A DNA stretch of 64,000 bases, taken from contig CAYZBG010000012.1 of NCBI GenBank assembly GCA_964476565.1, positions 1 through 64,000 on the forward strand. The letters are read 5' to 3'. The DNA comes from CAMAXB01 sp964476565. Its GTDB lineage: Bacteria > Verrucomicrobiota > Verrucomicrobiia > Opitutales > Opitutaceae. Within the stretch, counting starts at the first letter, position 1; every line of letters begins with the position of its first letter. Below, one piece after another: positions 1 through 9,063 of the stretch. A model generated the notes under the pieces. That model was not told where the DNA came from and made no database searches. It saw only the letters and a list, made by a program, of their open reading frames with translations. The translations under genes and the position numbers were made by a program.

Positions 1-21
1 CCTCCGTTGTCGTTACGCCGC

Positions 22-1113
22 ATGTACCCCCGCGCGTTGTTGTTCGCGTTTCTTACCCTCGTCGGTGCGCTCTCGGCCCAGCCTGTGGCCGAACGCGTAA
101 TCCTCGTCACGTTCGACGGCATCCGTTGCCAGGAGATGTTCCAAGGGCTCGATCGCGAGACCTGGCAGGCACACAACGAGGGCAAGGACCTCGCCGCGAC
201 GGCGCTTTACCAGCGCTTCTGGGCCGACACGCCCGAGGAACGCCGCGCCAAGGTCATGCCTTTCTTCTGGAACGTGCTCATGCGGGACCACGGCGGCATC
301 GCCGGCAACCGGTTCGCCGGCAGCGTGGTGCGGCTGACCAACCGGCACCGGTCCTCCTACCCCGGCTACTCCGAGTTGCTCACAGGCACGGCAAACGACG
401 ACGTCATCCGCAACAACACCAAGCTTCAGAATCCGCGCGCCACCGTGCTCGACTTCCTGCGGGCCGAACTGGCCCTGCCAGCCGAACGCGTCGCCTTGAT
501 CGGGAGCTGGGATGTCTTCGCGTGGATCGGCACCCACCGCGCCGGCAACGTGGCGATCAACGCCGGCTTCACCGCTTACGAACACCCGGACCCGGCCATC
601 CAGGCGCTGAGCGCCCAGCAGTTCGAAACACCCACGCCGTGGAACAACGTCCGTCACGACTACTACACGTTCCGCTTCGCCCTCGCCCACCTGCAACGCC
701 ACCGGCCCGTCGTGTTCCACCTCGCCCTCGGGGAAACCGACGACTGGGCGCACGACAAGCGCTACGACCGCGTCCTCGAGGCCATGCACCGGTCCGACGC
801 CTACCTGCGCGAGCTCTGGACCTGGCTGCAAACGCAGGACGACTACCGCGGGAAGACGACCCTGCTGTTTGCCACGGACCACGGGCGCGGCGATTTCTCC
901 GCCAACTGGCACACCCACAACGGCCATCTCGACGGCGCCGCGTTCGTCTGGTTGGCGGCCGCTGGCGCCGGGGTAACGGCGCGCGGCGAACTGCGCGACC
1001 ACGCGGAACTCGGCAACCACCAGGTCGCGGCAACGCTCGCCTGGGCGCTCGGCCGCGATTACCGGGCGCAGGCTCCAGCCGCCGGACCGGTGCTCGATGT
1101 GTTTTTCCGATGA
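22..1113 (+). CDS. Exported alkaline-phosphatase-fold (sulfatase-like) protein
   Basis: The protein has a cleavable-looking signal peptide (hydrophobic stretch ending SAQ) followed by an alkaline phosphatase superfamily core. Visible metal-site motifs are TFDGIR near the N-terminus, YPGYSELLTG where the Ser/Thr nucleophile should lie, GETDDWAHDKRY, and ATDHGRGDF followed by HTHNGH near the C-terminus. This arrangement fits the phosphodiesterase/phosphopentomutase/sulfatase superfamily; the substrate cannot be read from sequence. I chose the ATG at 22 because it starts directly before the signal peptide; a TTG at 7 in the same frame would add five residues. It converges on uvrA, 56 bp away. 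Family placement is solid, the specific reaction is not. Confidence 0.8.
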   Translation: MYPRALLFAFLTLVGALSAQPVAERVILVTFDGIRCQEMFQGLDRETWQAHNEGKDLAATALYQRFWADTPEERRAKVMPFFWNVLMRDHGGIAGNRFAGSVVRLTNRHRSSYPGYSELLTGTANDDVIRNNTKLQNPRATVLDFLRAELALPAERVALIGSWDVFAWIGTHRAGNVAINAGFTAYEHPDPAIQALSAQQFETPTPWNNVRHDYYTFRFALAHLQRHRPVVFHLALGETDDWAHDKRYDRVLEAMHRSDAYLRELWTWLQTQDDYRGKTTLLFATDHGRGDFSANWHTHNGHLDGAAFVWLAAAGAGVTARGELRDHAELGNHQVAATLAWALGRDYRAQAPAAGPVLDVFFR

Positions 1114-1169
1114 TCCGGCCGCTCGTGTCCAGCGGAGCGAATCCGTTGAGCCGCGAATGAACGCGCCCG

Positions 1170-4109
1170 TTATCCGCCCCGGCGCCAACGCTTGAGGGAC
1201 TGGCCGGTGAGCGAGCGGGCGCACGCCTCGATCTCGCCTCGCGGACCGGCGTAGACCAAGTCGCCGCCGGCACTGCCGCCGCCCGGGCCGAGGTCGATGA
1301 TCCAGTCGGCCAGGTTGATCACGTCGAGGTTGTGCTCGATGATGATCACGGTGTTGCCCTGGTCGCGCAGCTTGAAGAGCAGGTCCATCAGGTTCTGGAT
1401 GTCGACCCAGTGCAGGCCGGTCGTCGGCTCATCGAGGATGTAGAGCACCCCGCCCTGGGCGCGTTTGCTCAGCTCAAGCGAAAGCTTCAGGCGCTGCGCC
1501 TCGCCGCCGGACAGCGTCGTCGCCGACTGGCCAAGGGTGAGGTAACCCAGCCCGACCGCGTTGAGCGTCTCGAGTTTATCCATCACCCGCGGAATGTTGC
1601 GAAACAGCGCCATCGCCTCGCGCACGGTCAGGTCGAGCACGTCTGCGATCGATTTGCCGTGGAACAGGACCTCGAGCGTCTCGCGGTTGAAACGCCGGCC
1701 GCCGCAGCTTGGGCAGGGCGCGTAGGCGTCGGCCATGAACTGCATGTCGAGCTTGATGACGCCGTCGCCCTGGCAGCGCTCGCAACGTCCGCCGCGTACG
1801 TTGAACGAAAAGCGGTTCGCCTTGTAGCCGCGCACCTTGGCGAGCGGCACCTGGGCGTACAGATCGCGCAGCAAGTCGAGCAGTTTGGTGTAGGTCGCCG
1901 GATTCGACCGCGGGCTGCGTCCGATCGGCTCCTGATCGACCTGCACGAGCTTCTCGAAGAAATCGAGGTGCTCGATGTGCCGGTGTTTGCCGGGGACCGT
2001 TTTGGCGCCGTTGAGCTTCCGGGCCGCTGCCGCCGCGAGGATGTCGTTCACCAACGTGCTCTTGCCCGACCCGCTCACGCCGGTCACGCAGGTGAGCAGG
2101 CCGACGGGAAACCGCACGTCGATCCCGCGCAGGTTGTGTTCGCGGGCTTCGCGCACCGTGAGGTAGGCGCCGTCCGGAGACTTGGGTTTGGCGTCGCGGG
2201 TGACGAAGGCCTTGCGCGCGAGATAAGGTCCGGTGCGCGTCGTCGCCTTGGGCGCCGCCATCAGTTGCTCCGGCGTGCCTTGGAAAAGGATGCGCCCGCC
2301 TTCCGTGCCGGCCTCAGGGCCCAGCTCGACGATTTCGTCGGCGAGCCGCATCGTGTCCTCGTCGTGTTCCACCACGAGCACCGTGTTCCCGCGATCGCGC
2401 AGTTCGCGCAGGTTATCGAGCAACTTCTGGTTGTCATGCGGGTGCAGGCCGATGCTCGGTTCGTCGAGCACGTAGATCACGCCCATCAGCCCCATGCCGA
2501 GCTGGGTCGCGAGCCGCACGCGCTGCGCCTCGCCCCCCGACAACGTCGCGTAATCGCGGTCGAGCGTCAGATAACCCAGGCCCGTTTCGAGCAGGAATCG
2601 CAGCCGCTGTTCGATGCCCGTGACGATCTCCTTCAAGGCCGGATCGCCGGCGAGCGCATCCACCCAGCCGCGGGCAACTGCATGCGCTGCCGCGACGTCG
2701 AGGGCAAAGAACTCCGTGATCGCCAGCGGTCCCCTCGCCTGTGCCCTGGCCTCGGCGTTCGGAGGTTCGCTGGGGGTGGCGGTAGTCTCGACCTGCGGGT
2801 TGCCGGCGGTGACCCGCACGTTGCCGCTGCGGACATTCAGGCGGGAGCCGTGACATTCCGGGCAGGGTCCGCTGACCATGAACGTGGTGAGACGGGCCCG
2901 GAAACCCTCGCTCGCCGTGGCCCGCCAGCTTTCGTCCAGCATGGCGAGCACGCCGGGGAACGACATCGCCTTCGCCTCGCGCATCCGGCGCAGCTTGAAG
3001 GCGAAGAGGCGGTCCCCCGCACCGTGCAGCAGCGTCTGCCGCACCGCCTCCGGCAGGTCGCGCCACGGCGTCTCCGCGTCGAACGGCAGCTGTTCGGCGA
3101 GCTGCTTCAGGATGGCATTGTGCTTGATGATCAGATTTTTCCCGCCGAGCCGCCAAGGCTTGAGTGCGCCTTCACGCACGGATTTCGCCGGATCCGGGAC
3201 GACGAGCTCGGGCACGAAGCGGAGCTTGCGGCCGAGGCCGCCGCAATCCGGACAGGCGCCCTCGGAGTGGTTGAAGGAGAAATGGCGCGGCGTGAGTTTC
3301 TCGAACACATCGCCGCAGACCTCGCAGGCCAGCGACTGGCTGAGGGTCAGCTCGCGCCATGGGCCGTCGGCCTTGGCCTGGGCAAGCACGAGAGCGCGGT
3401 CGCGGCCCTCGCGGAAGGCAAGTTCGAGCGAGTCGGCCAGCCGGCTGCGCTGGTCGACGGCAGCGACGAGACGGTCGATCACCACCTCGACGGCGATCTC
3501 GCGACCGCCCCCGCTGCCGGTCGGCAGCAGGTTGGGCTCGTCGAGGTTGCGAATCTCGCCATCGAGACGGACCCGCTGGAAACCGCGCTGACGCAGGCGC
3601 GGCAGCTCATCGCGCAGCACGCTCGACTTGGCCCGCATGAACGGTGCGAGCAGCATGACGCGGTGGCCGGCGGCTTCGGTGAGCACGCGTTGCACATTGT
3701 CGTCGAGCGAACGGCGCACCACCCTGCCGCCGTCCTTGGGGCAACGCTGTTCGCCGTGCAGGGCCCAGAGCAGCCGGGCGTAGTCGGCAATCTCGGTCAC
3801 CGTCGCGATGGTCGTGCGCGGCGAGGTGCCACCGGTGCGCTGCTCGATCGCGAGCACCGGCGATAGGCCGTGGATAAAGTCGACGTCGGGCCGCTTCAGC
3901 TGCTCGAGCACCTGGCGCGCCTGGGTCGAGAGCGACTCCATGTACTTCCGGTAGCCCTCGGCGTAGATCGTATCGAAGGCGAGCGACGACTTCCCGGAGC
4001 CGCTCGGTCCGGTAAAGACCACCAGCTTGCCGCGCGGCAGGCGCAGCTCGAGGTTCTTCAGGTTGTGCTCGCGCGCGCCTTTGACGTGGATGTGGGTCGC
4101 AGCCTGCAT
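1170..4109 (-). CDS. uvrA: UvrABC excinuclease subunit A
   Basis: UvrA is the damage-recognition ATPase of bacterial nucleotide excision repair. It loads UvrB at lesions. The protein has two ABC ATPase halves: Walker A GPSGSGKSSLAF near the N-terminus and GVSGSGKSTLVND in the second half, with two LSGGEAQR signature motifs. Both CxxC zinc modules are present (CEVCGD...CPDCGG and CERCQG...CPSCGG). At about 979 aa it is slightly longer than the usual 940-960, because a Pro/Ala/Glu-rich loop of about 25 residues sits after the NVRSGN segment in the first half. The ATG at 4109 is preferred over an in-frame TTG at 4118 because it gives the usual short leader before HVKGAREHNLKNL. The uvrB and uvrC genes are not in the window. 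Confidence 0.98.
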   Translation of the reverse strand: MQAATHIHVKGAREHNLKNLELRLPRGKLVVFTGPSGSGKSSLAFDTIYAEGYRKYMESLSTQARQVLEQLKRPDVDFIHGLSPVLAIEQRTGGTSPRTTIATVTEIADYARLLWALHGEQRCPKDGGRVVRRSLDDNVQRVLTEAAGHRVMLLAPFMRAKSSVLRDELPRLRQRGFQRVRLDGEIRNLDEPNLLPTGSGGGREIAVEVVIDRLVAAVDQRSRLADSLELAFREGRDRALVLAQAKADGPWRELTLSQSLACEVCGDVFEKLTPRHFSFNHSEGACPDCGGLGRKLRFVPELVVPDPAKSVREGALKPWRLGGKNLIIKHNAILKQLAEQLPFDAETPWRDLPEAVRQTLLHGAGDRLFAFKLRRMREAKAMSFPGVLAMLDESWRATASEGFRARLTTFMVSGPCPECHGSRLNVRSGNVRVTAGNPQVETTATPSEPPNAEARAQARGPLAITEFFALDVAAAHAVARGWVDALAGDPALKEIVTGIEQRLRFLLETGLGYLTLDRDYATLSGGEAQRVRLATQLGMGLMGVIYVLDEPSIGLHPHDNQKLLDNLRELRDRGNTVLVVEHDEDTMRLADEIVELGPEAGTEGGRILFQGTPEQLMAAPKATTRTGPYLARKAFVTRDAKPKSPDGAYLTVREAREHNLRGIDVRFPVGLLTCVTGVSGSGKSTLVNDILAAAAARKLNGAKTVPGKHRHIEHLDFFEKLVQVDQEPIGRSPRSNPATYTKLLDLLRDLYAQVPLAKVRGYKANRFSFNVRGGRCERCQGDGVIKLDMQFMADAYAPCPSCGGRRFNRETLEVLFHGKSIADVLDLTVREAMALFRNIPRVMDKLETLNAVGLGYLTLGQSATTLSGGEAQRLKLSLELSKRAQGGVLYILDEPTTGLHWVDIQNLMDLLFKLRDQGNTVIIIEHNLDVINLADWIIDLGPGGGSAGGDLVYAGPRGEIEACARSLTGQSLKRWRRGG

Positions 4110-4190
4110 GGAGTTCAACCTGCACCTTACCCGTTTCGGGCGCGGCGCAAGCGCGCGGAGCAGTCGGGCCGCCGCGCGCCGGTAGCCAAC

Positions 4191-4652
4191 TTAGGATTTC
4201 AGTTCGACGACGACCTGGACCTCCGTCGTCGAGTTCTTGGGCAGGCCGGCCACGGCGACCGCAGCGCGGCTGTGCTTGCCCGCGTCGCCGAAGAGGGCCA
4301 CGAAGAGGTCGCTCGCCCCGTTGATCACGGCCGGGCTGTCGGCAAACCCGCTGATCGCATTCACGTAGCCGCCGACGTAGACAAACTTCTCAATCCGGTC
4401 GAGCGAGCCGACGGCGGCCTTGATGTTGGCCAGGGTGTTGAGCGCGCAGACCCGGGCCGACTCGTACCCCGTCTGGATGGTCTGCTCCCGGCCCACCTGG
4501 CCCACATGGGTCATCTGGCCGTCCCACGAGCAGATCGTACCGGCGCAATAGAGCAGATTGCCGGTGCGCACCGTGGGCAGGTAATTGCCGCCGGCGGCAG
4601 GCGTGGCGGGCAGTTTCAGACCGAGTTCAGCAAGCTTGGCTTCCGGATTCAT
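4191..4652 (-). CDS. RidA family (YjgF/YER057c/UK114) protein
   Basis: This protein of about 153 aa belongs to the RidA superfamily. RidA proper hydrolyses reactive enamine/imine intermediates such as 2-aminoacrylate; several related subfamilies have no assigned substrate. Conserved features are the GNLLYCAG strand, the NTLANIKAAVGSLDRIEKFVYVGGYVN segment and the C-terminal HSRAAVAVAGLP...EVQVVVELK strand, which keeps the arginine that binds the substrate carboxylate in active RidA. Its length and its GREQ..GYESAR helix look more like the longer cd02199-type subgroup than E. coli RidA. The ATG at 4652 fits the family start better than one 12 codons upstream. It may be co-oriented with the solute-binding protein across the assembly gap. 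Confidence 0.88.
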   Translation of the reverse strand: MNPEAKLAELGLKLPATPAAGGNYLPTVRTGNLLYCAGTICSWDGQMTHVGQVGREQTIQTGYESARVCALNTLANIKAAVGSLDRIEKFVYVGGYVNAISGFADSPAVINGASDLFVALFGDAGKHSRAAVAVAGLPKNSTTEVQVVVELKS

Positions 4653-4745
4653 CGTCCTGTCATTGGTCAAAACCCGCGGCTCACGCAAAGCGGAATTCGG
4701 GACTTCGCCGATAAGGCGGCGAAGAAATCATAAATGCCAGAGGCA

Positions 4746-4851
4746 AAATCCCAAACGCCAAAATCGAGTGCGCGCCAAGCGCGTGGATCTTTAGGATCTA
4801 GGATTTAGGATTTAAGATTTACGATTTAGAATTTGTTGGCGTTTGGGATTT
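4746..4851. repeat. Inverted repeat arms enclosing an AT-rich heptad tract, abutting gap 1
   Basis: A 16-bp motif at 4746-4761 (AAATCCCAAACGCCAA) is perfectly inverted at 4836-4851, right up to the first N of the gap. Between the arms, 4785-4833 is a chain of 7-nt units of the form TAGGATT with single-base variants. The tract is strikingly AT-rich compared with the GC-rich surroundings. No reading frame is supported here. It probably contributed to the assembly break. Confidence 0.85.
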
Positions 4852-4951
4852 NNNNNNNNNNNNNNNNNNNNNNNNNNNNNNNNNNNNNNNNNNNNNNNNN
4901 NNNNNNNNNNNNNNNNNNNNNNNNNNNNNNNNNNNNNNNNNNNNNNNNNNN
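4852..4951. other. Assembly gap 1 (100 N)
   Basis: Exactly 100 ambiguous bases, the conventional size for a gap of unknown length. It lies between the upstream flank of the RidA gene and the 3' end of the solute-binding protein gene, 7 bp after that gene's stop codon. No gene is visibly cut. Confidence 0.99.
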
Positions 4952-4958
4952 CCCCCCG

Positions 4959-5942
4959 TTACCTCTCCCGATCATTCGTGATCACTTCCGGCCAGACGAA
5001 CTCCTCCGGCTTCGCTCCTGGCGGCAGAAGATCGGCGTCCTGCATGGCCTGCACCTGCGCTTCCAGCCGCGACTGACGCAGCCGGCCGAGCGCGTCACCG
5101 CGGGAGGGATCGCCCAGGACGAGCCCGCGGGCGATGAGTTCGCTCCGCGAGTACTCCAGCAGCTCGGCGCTGACCTGCGGGTTGCGGCGCAGGATCTCAG
5201 CGTGGGTCCTTTGCGGGTCGTTTTCGAGGTAGGCCTTCCATCCGCGCAGGGACGCAGCGACGAAGGTGCGCACCAACTCGGGATCCTCGCGCAGCAGGTC
5301 GCGCCGGGTGAAGATTGCATGGTAGGCCTCGTAGCCGGAATCCGCGATGAGCAGCGTGCGCACCCGCGCCCCATTGCGGCGCGCGTAGAAGGGCTCGTTG
5401 GTCACGAAGCATTGCTGGATGATCTCGGGGTCGGCCATGAATGCAGCCAGGCCGTAGGTCATCGGTCGGAGACTGAAGTCGATGCCGTAGCGTTTTTTCA
5501 GATACGAGATCCAGACCATGCTCGGCGCGGCGATCAGGGTGCGGCCCTGGAGGTCGGCGAACGTCCGGACCGGGCTGTCCTCGTGCACCAGCAGGGCCTG
5601 CGGATCGCGCTGGAGGTGGGCCCCGACGACCGTGATGGGCAGGCCCCGCTGCTGGGCGACGAAGAGCAGGTCCATGCGGTTCATCCCGAAATCCGCATCA
5701 CCCCGCGCCACCTTGAGGTTGATCTGGGCGTTCACCCCGCCCGGCAGGATTTCCACATCCAACCCCGCCTCGCGGTAATAGCCTTCGACCAGCGCATGGT
5801 AGAAGCCGCCATGCTCCGCCTGGGGAAACCAGTCGGTCTGCATGACCACTTTACGCAGGGACGGGCCCGCGGGCTTTTCGGGCCGGGAGCAGCCGGCCAG
5901 GGCGACCATGAATACAAGCGATGCGAGTCCGCGAAAAAACAT
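4959..5942 (-). CDS. ABC transporter substrate-binding lipoprotein, NMT1/THI5-like
   Basis: A periplasmic solute-binding protein of about 327 aa. The N-terminus has a signal peptide with the lipobox LAGC, so it should be lipidated and membrane-tethered. The body begins KVVMQTDWFPQAEHGGFYHALVEGYY and continues with GGVNAQINLKVARGDADFGM, the standard layout of the NMT1/THI5/SsuA class that binds thiamine-pyrimidine precursors, sulfonates, nitrate or related small organics. The ATG at 5942 places the signal peptide correctly. The cognate permease and ATPase are absent on the visible side. It is divergent from the amidase gene with about 56 bp between starts, suggesting shared regulation and an amide- or heterocycle-type ligand; the ligand is inference. 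Confidence 0.88.
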   Translation of the reverse strand: MFFRGLASLVFMVALAGCSRPEKPAGPSLRKVVMQTDWFPQAEHGGFYHALVEGYYREAGLDVEILPGGVNAQINLKVARGDADFGMNRMDLLFVAQQRGLPITVVGAHLQRDPQALLVHEDSPVRTFADLQGRTLIAAPSMVWISYLKKRYGIDFSLRPMTYGLAAFMADPEIIQQCFVTNEPFYARRNGARVRTLLIADSGYEAYHAIFTRRDLLREDPELVRTFVAASLRGWKAYLENDPQRTHAEILRRNPQVSAELLEYSRSELIARGLVLGDPSRGDALGRLRQSRLEAQVQAMQDADLLPPGAKPEEFVWPEVITNDRER

Positions 5943-5998
5943 TGAAAACGAAAGTAGACACCGCCCAAACGGGCTAGGGCGAGTTCCAAAGATTTGCT

Positions 5999-7339
5999 TT
6001 GGCCACGTCCCTGCGCAGCGTGGCAGACGTGAATCTCGCCGCCTGGCAGGCCCTGTCTCATCGTGATCCCGTCGCGGCTGCCCGCGAAGTGAAGTCGCGG
6101 CTGGCCCGGCTGCCCGACGGGCAGCGACGCGCCATCGTGGCTTGGGAGCCCGACGAGACCGCCCTGGCGGCCGCCCTCGCCGTGCGCAGCGACGCGCCGT
6201 TTGCGGGCGTACCCTACGCGTTGAAGGACCTCTTTGATGCCGCCGGGGCACCCACCGCCGCTGGGAGCGCCTTTCTGAGCGAGGTGCGTCCGGCGCCGGC
6301 GCAGGACGGTGCGCTGGCTGCGGCCCTGCGGCAGGCCGGGGCGGCCCTCGCCTGCAAGACCCACCTTCACGAGTTTGCCTACGGCCTGACGGGCGAGAAT
6401 GCCCACTTCGGCAACGTCGAACACCCCCGCCTGCCCGGCCGCACCAGCGGCGGTTCGAGTAGCGGATCCGCCGCGGCTGTCGCCGCCGGGGTCGTCCCGC
6501 TCGCCTTCGGCACGGATACAGGCGGATCGATTCGCGTGCCCTCCGCCTTTTGCGGGGTTTATGGTCTGCGGCTCACCCCGCATCATGCCTGGATCGCGGA
6601 TGCCTTTCCGCTTGCCCCAAGCTTCGACACCCCGGGGTGGTTCACCGCCTCCGCCGACGACATGCTTTACGCCACAAGGGTCCTGATCGGCACCCGTACC
6701 GCGGTGCGCGAGCCGCAGGGCATGTACTTCGACTTCGCCCAGCTCGGGCAGACGGCGGATCCACGCCTCGCCGATACCTATGCGCGCGCCGCGGAGTGCT
6801 TTGCCCCGCGGGCCGTCGACTTCGTCGCCTCCGAATACGTACGCGCCTCCGAAGGTGCGGCCGACGCCTACGCCGTCGTGCAAAGCACGGAGGCCTACGC
6901 CGTCCATGCTACCTGGCTGGACGAGTTTCGCGCCCGGTACGAACCGGCGGTCTGGCAGCGTATCGACCGCGGCCGGCGCTGGTCCGGCGACCAGCAGGCG
7001 GAGGCCCATTACCGGCTCGCCGCCATCCGCCGGCTCTGGGCCGAGATGTTTCTCACCTGCGATTTCGTCGTGCTACCGGCCGCGCCGTTTGCAGCCCTGC
7101 GCCGCACCGAGTGCACGATCGAGAACCGCGGCCGGCTGCTCGCCCTGACCGCGCCGGCGAGCCTTGGCGGCCTTCCCGTGCTGACCGTACCGGTGGCCAT
7201 GGAGGGCGGGGAAACACTCGGCCTCCAGATCGTAGTCAACGCGATTCACAGTCCGGTCATCCCTTGGGCGCTGGAGCGGTGCAGATCCTGCTTATCGCCC
7301 GATGGCGCACTCCGCGCCGTCACCCATGATTCGCGCTGA
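5999..7339 (+). CDS. Amidase signature family hydrolase
   Basis: A 446-aa amidase of the GatA/fatty-acid-amide-hydrolase/allophanate-hydrolase superfamily. The Ser-cisSer-Lys triad can be placed at K76 (YALKDLFD), S153 (GRTSGGSSSGSAAAVAAG) and S177 (GTDTGGSIRVP). It is shorter than GatA and there are no gatC or gatB neighbours, so a role in tRNA amidation is unlikely; it more likely hydrolyses a small amide. There is no ATG at the 5' end. I used TTG at 5999, with GTG codons at 6020 and 6029 as alternatives. It overlaps the DUF3891 gene by 14 bp, which suggests translational coupling. Confidence 0.88.
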   Translation: MATSLRSVADVNLAAWQALSHRDPVAAAREVKSRLARLPDGQRRAIVAWEPDETALAAALAVRSDAPFAGVPYALKDLFDAAGAPTAAGSAFLSEVRPAPAQDGALAAALRQAGAALACKTHLHEFAYGLTGENAHFGNVEHPRLPGRTSGGSSSGSAAAVAAGVVPLAFGTDTGGSIRVPSAFCGVYGLRLTPHHAWIADAFPLAPSFDTPGWFTASADDMLYATRVLIGTRTAVREPQGMYFDFAQLGQTADPRLADTYARAAECFAPRAVDFVASEYVRASEGAADAYAVVQSTEAYAVHATWLDEFRARYEPAVWQRIDRGRRWSGDQQAEAHYRLAAIRRLWAEMFLTCDFVVLPAAPFAALRRTECTIENRGRLLALTAPASLGGLPVLTVPVAMEGGETLGLQIVVNAIHSPVIPWALERCRSCLSPDGALRAVTHDSR

Positions 7340-8123
7340 AACCGCCACTGGCTGGCAACTCATCACCCACCCCGACCACGCCCGGCTCGCCGGTCTGTTC
7401 GCCGAGGCGTGGGGTAACGACCGCTTTGCGCGGCCCGAGCCGTTCGGCTCCGTGCTTTACGCGGTCCATCACCATGACGACGGCTGGCTCGCGCGGGACG
7501 CGGCCCCGTCGCTGACGAGCCAGGGGAAACCCGAGGCATTTACGCGCGCCCTGGTCGGCACCTATGCGGCCTTCGAGGAAATCGACCTGCCCTCGTACCT
7601 CGCGGTGCGCGGCGCCGCGACCCGGGCCGTCGCCGACGTCGATCCGGTCGCGGGCGTCTTGGTGTCGATGCACACCGTGAACCTGCTGACCGAGCAGGCC
7701 GACCTCGCCAGCATCCGCGCCGAGCACCGCGGAGTACACGCGACCTTTGTCGCCGAGCAGCGCGCCTGGCAGGCCGCGACGATCAGCCGGCTCGGCCTGG
7801 AACCGGCGGGGCTCGAGCGCGGCTTCGAGTTTCTCCAGGCCTGCGACAACCTTTCGTTGATCGCCTGCGCCGACTACCGGGAAACCCGCGATTTGCGCCA
7901 CCTTCATCCCGACCGGAGCGGCCGTCGCCATGCGCTGCGTTGCACGTCCCCGCAACCCTTTACCTACACGCTCGAGCCGTGGCCGTTCGAGCGCACCCAT
8001 CTGACCTTTGATCTGCCTTACCGGGAGATCGACCGCGTCGCCTGCGCCCATCCCGACCTCTTCCGCCGGGCCTTTGCCGCCGCGCCACAGCAGTGGCGGA
8101 CCCTCACGCTGCGCTCCGGCTAG
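7326..8123 (+). CDS. DUF3891 family protein
   Basis: A 265-aa soluble protein that opens with MIRAETATGWQLITHPDHARLAG and contains the histidine-rich VLYAVHHHDDGW segment typical of DUF3891. No enzymatic role is established for the family; the His/Asp cluster suggests a metal site, possibly of HD-like type (inference). The ATG at 7326 lies inside the end of the amidase gene, so the two are probably expressed together. The TAG stop at 8121-8123 interlocks with the stop of the convergent amidohydrolase gene. Confidence 0.82.
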   Translation: MIRAETATGWQLITHPDHARLAGLFAEAWGNDRFARPEPFGSVLYAVHHHDDGWLARDAAPSLTSQGKPEAFTRALVGTYAAFEEIDLPSYLAVRGAATRAVADVDPVAGVLVSMHTVNLLTEQADLASIRAEHRGVHATFVAEQRAWQAATISRLGLEPAGLERGFEFLQACDNLSLIACADYRETRDLRHLHPDRSGRRHALRCTSPQPFTYTLEPWPFERTHLTFDLPYREIDRVACAHPDLFRRAFAAAPQQWRTLTLRSG

Positions 8124-8986
8124 ACCCCGAAGACGTGGCGGGCGTTGCCGGCCAGCACGGCGGCCCGCACCGTGGCATCGGGCAGCGCCTCGACCGCCTC
8201 GGCCACGAACGGACCGGGGCTGCCGGCGTCGCTGCGTTTCGGATACAACACGAGCGGATGGTCGCTGCCGAACAGCACCTGGTCCGGCCGGGCGCGCTCG
8301 CCCAGCCAGGACCAGACCGGGCGCCGGTAGATGAGCGGGGCGGCCGCCGTGTCGACCCACACGTTGGACAAGTTTTGCACGTCGAGGCCGCCCGCCCAGT
8401 GCGCGAGCACGAACCGGGTGCGAGGATGCCGGCGCACCATGGCCTCAATCGCCGCCAACGGCGTCTCCACGCGGCCGGGAAAAGTCGCCGAGGCCGGATC
8501 CGTGACATGCAGGTTGACCGGCAGCCCCAGGTCGCCGGCGAGGTCCAGCACGTCCGCCAAGGCCGGCGAGGCGGCATCGAGGCCGACCGCATAGGGGTTG
8601 AGTTCGCCGACGCCGACCAGCCCGTCCTCCCGGGCCCGGCGCAGCTCGGTCAGGGCGGGAGCGCCCGCCTGCGGCGCGAGCGCAGCCAGCGCCGAGAGCC
8701 GGTCGGGGTGCCGGCGTACCGTCGCGGCCAGGAAACGGTTCTGTGCCACCGCCGTGTCGTGACGTTCCCAATACCAGCCGAGCAGCACCGCGCGGTCGAT
8801 GCCGTCGGCGTCGAGGGTGCGGAGCAAGGCGTCGACTGACGGGAAAGCCTGCACCGCGCGTCCGTCGGCCCGGCGGCGGGTGCAGAGGTGCGCCCAGTGG
8901 GCCTCGCCGTGCGCGCCGGCCCATCCGGCCGGGTCCCGGTTCACCTCGGGCGGATAGAGGTGCACATGACTGTCGATGACGCGCAT
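8120..8986 (-). CDS. Amidohydrolase 2 family metal-dependent hydrolase
   Basis: A TIM-barrel hydrolase of about 288 aa. The start shows the metal-binding VIDSHVHLYPPE motif. Further ligands are expected in GVGELNPYAVG, in VNLHVTDP, in FVLAHWAGG and in the C-terminal VLFGSDHPLVLYPK segment with its conserved Asp. This is the Amidohydro_2 layout (ACMSD/LigI/predicted TIM-barrel lactonase group). The substrate is unknown. I chose the ATG at 8986 because the conserved strand begins immediately after it. Its stop codon overlaps the stop of the DUF3891 gene and it is divergent from the NCS2 permease, about 77 bp apart. Confidence 0.88.
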   Translation of the reverse strand: MRVIDSHVHLYPPEVNRDPAGWAGAHGEAHWAHLCTRRRADGRAVQAFPSVDALLRTLDADGIDRAVLLGWYWERHDTAVAQNRFLAATVRRHPDRLSALAALAPQAGAPALTELRRAREDGLVGVGELNPYAVGLDAASPALADVLDLAGDLGLPVNLHVTDPASATFPGRVETPLAAIEAMVRRHPRTRFVLAHWAGGLDVQNLSNVWVDTAAAPLIYRRPVWSWLGERARPDQVLFGSDHPLVLYPKRSDAGSPGPFVAEAVEALPDATVRAAVLAGNARHVFGV

Positions 8987-9063
8987 GAATGGGAGGATTC
9001 GCTCGACGCTGCGGCGCGGATTGTCCATGCCCGCCTTGGCACCGCAAGTGCTGTTTCCCGCTC

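Noticed and set aside
1332..3866. An 844-codon frame on the plus strand opposite uvrA
   Set aside because: Fully antisense to uvrA; the composition is typical of a shadow frame and no domain is visible.
5999..7339. GatA subunit of the Glu-tRNA amidotransferase
   Set aside because: No gatB or gatC neighbours, protein is shorter than GatA and lies with DUF3891 and a solute-binding protein, so a general amidase is more likely.
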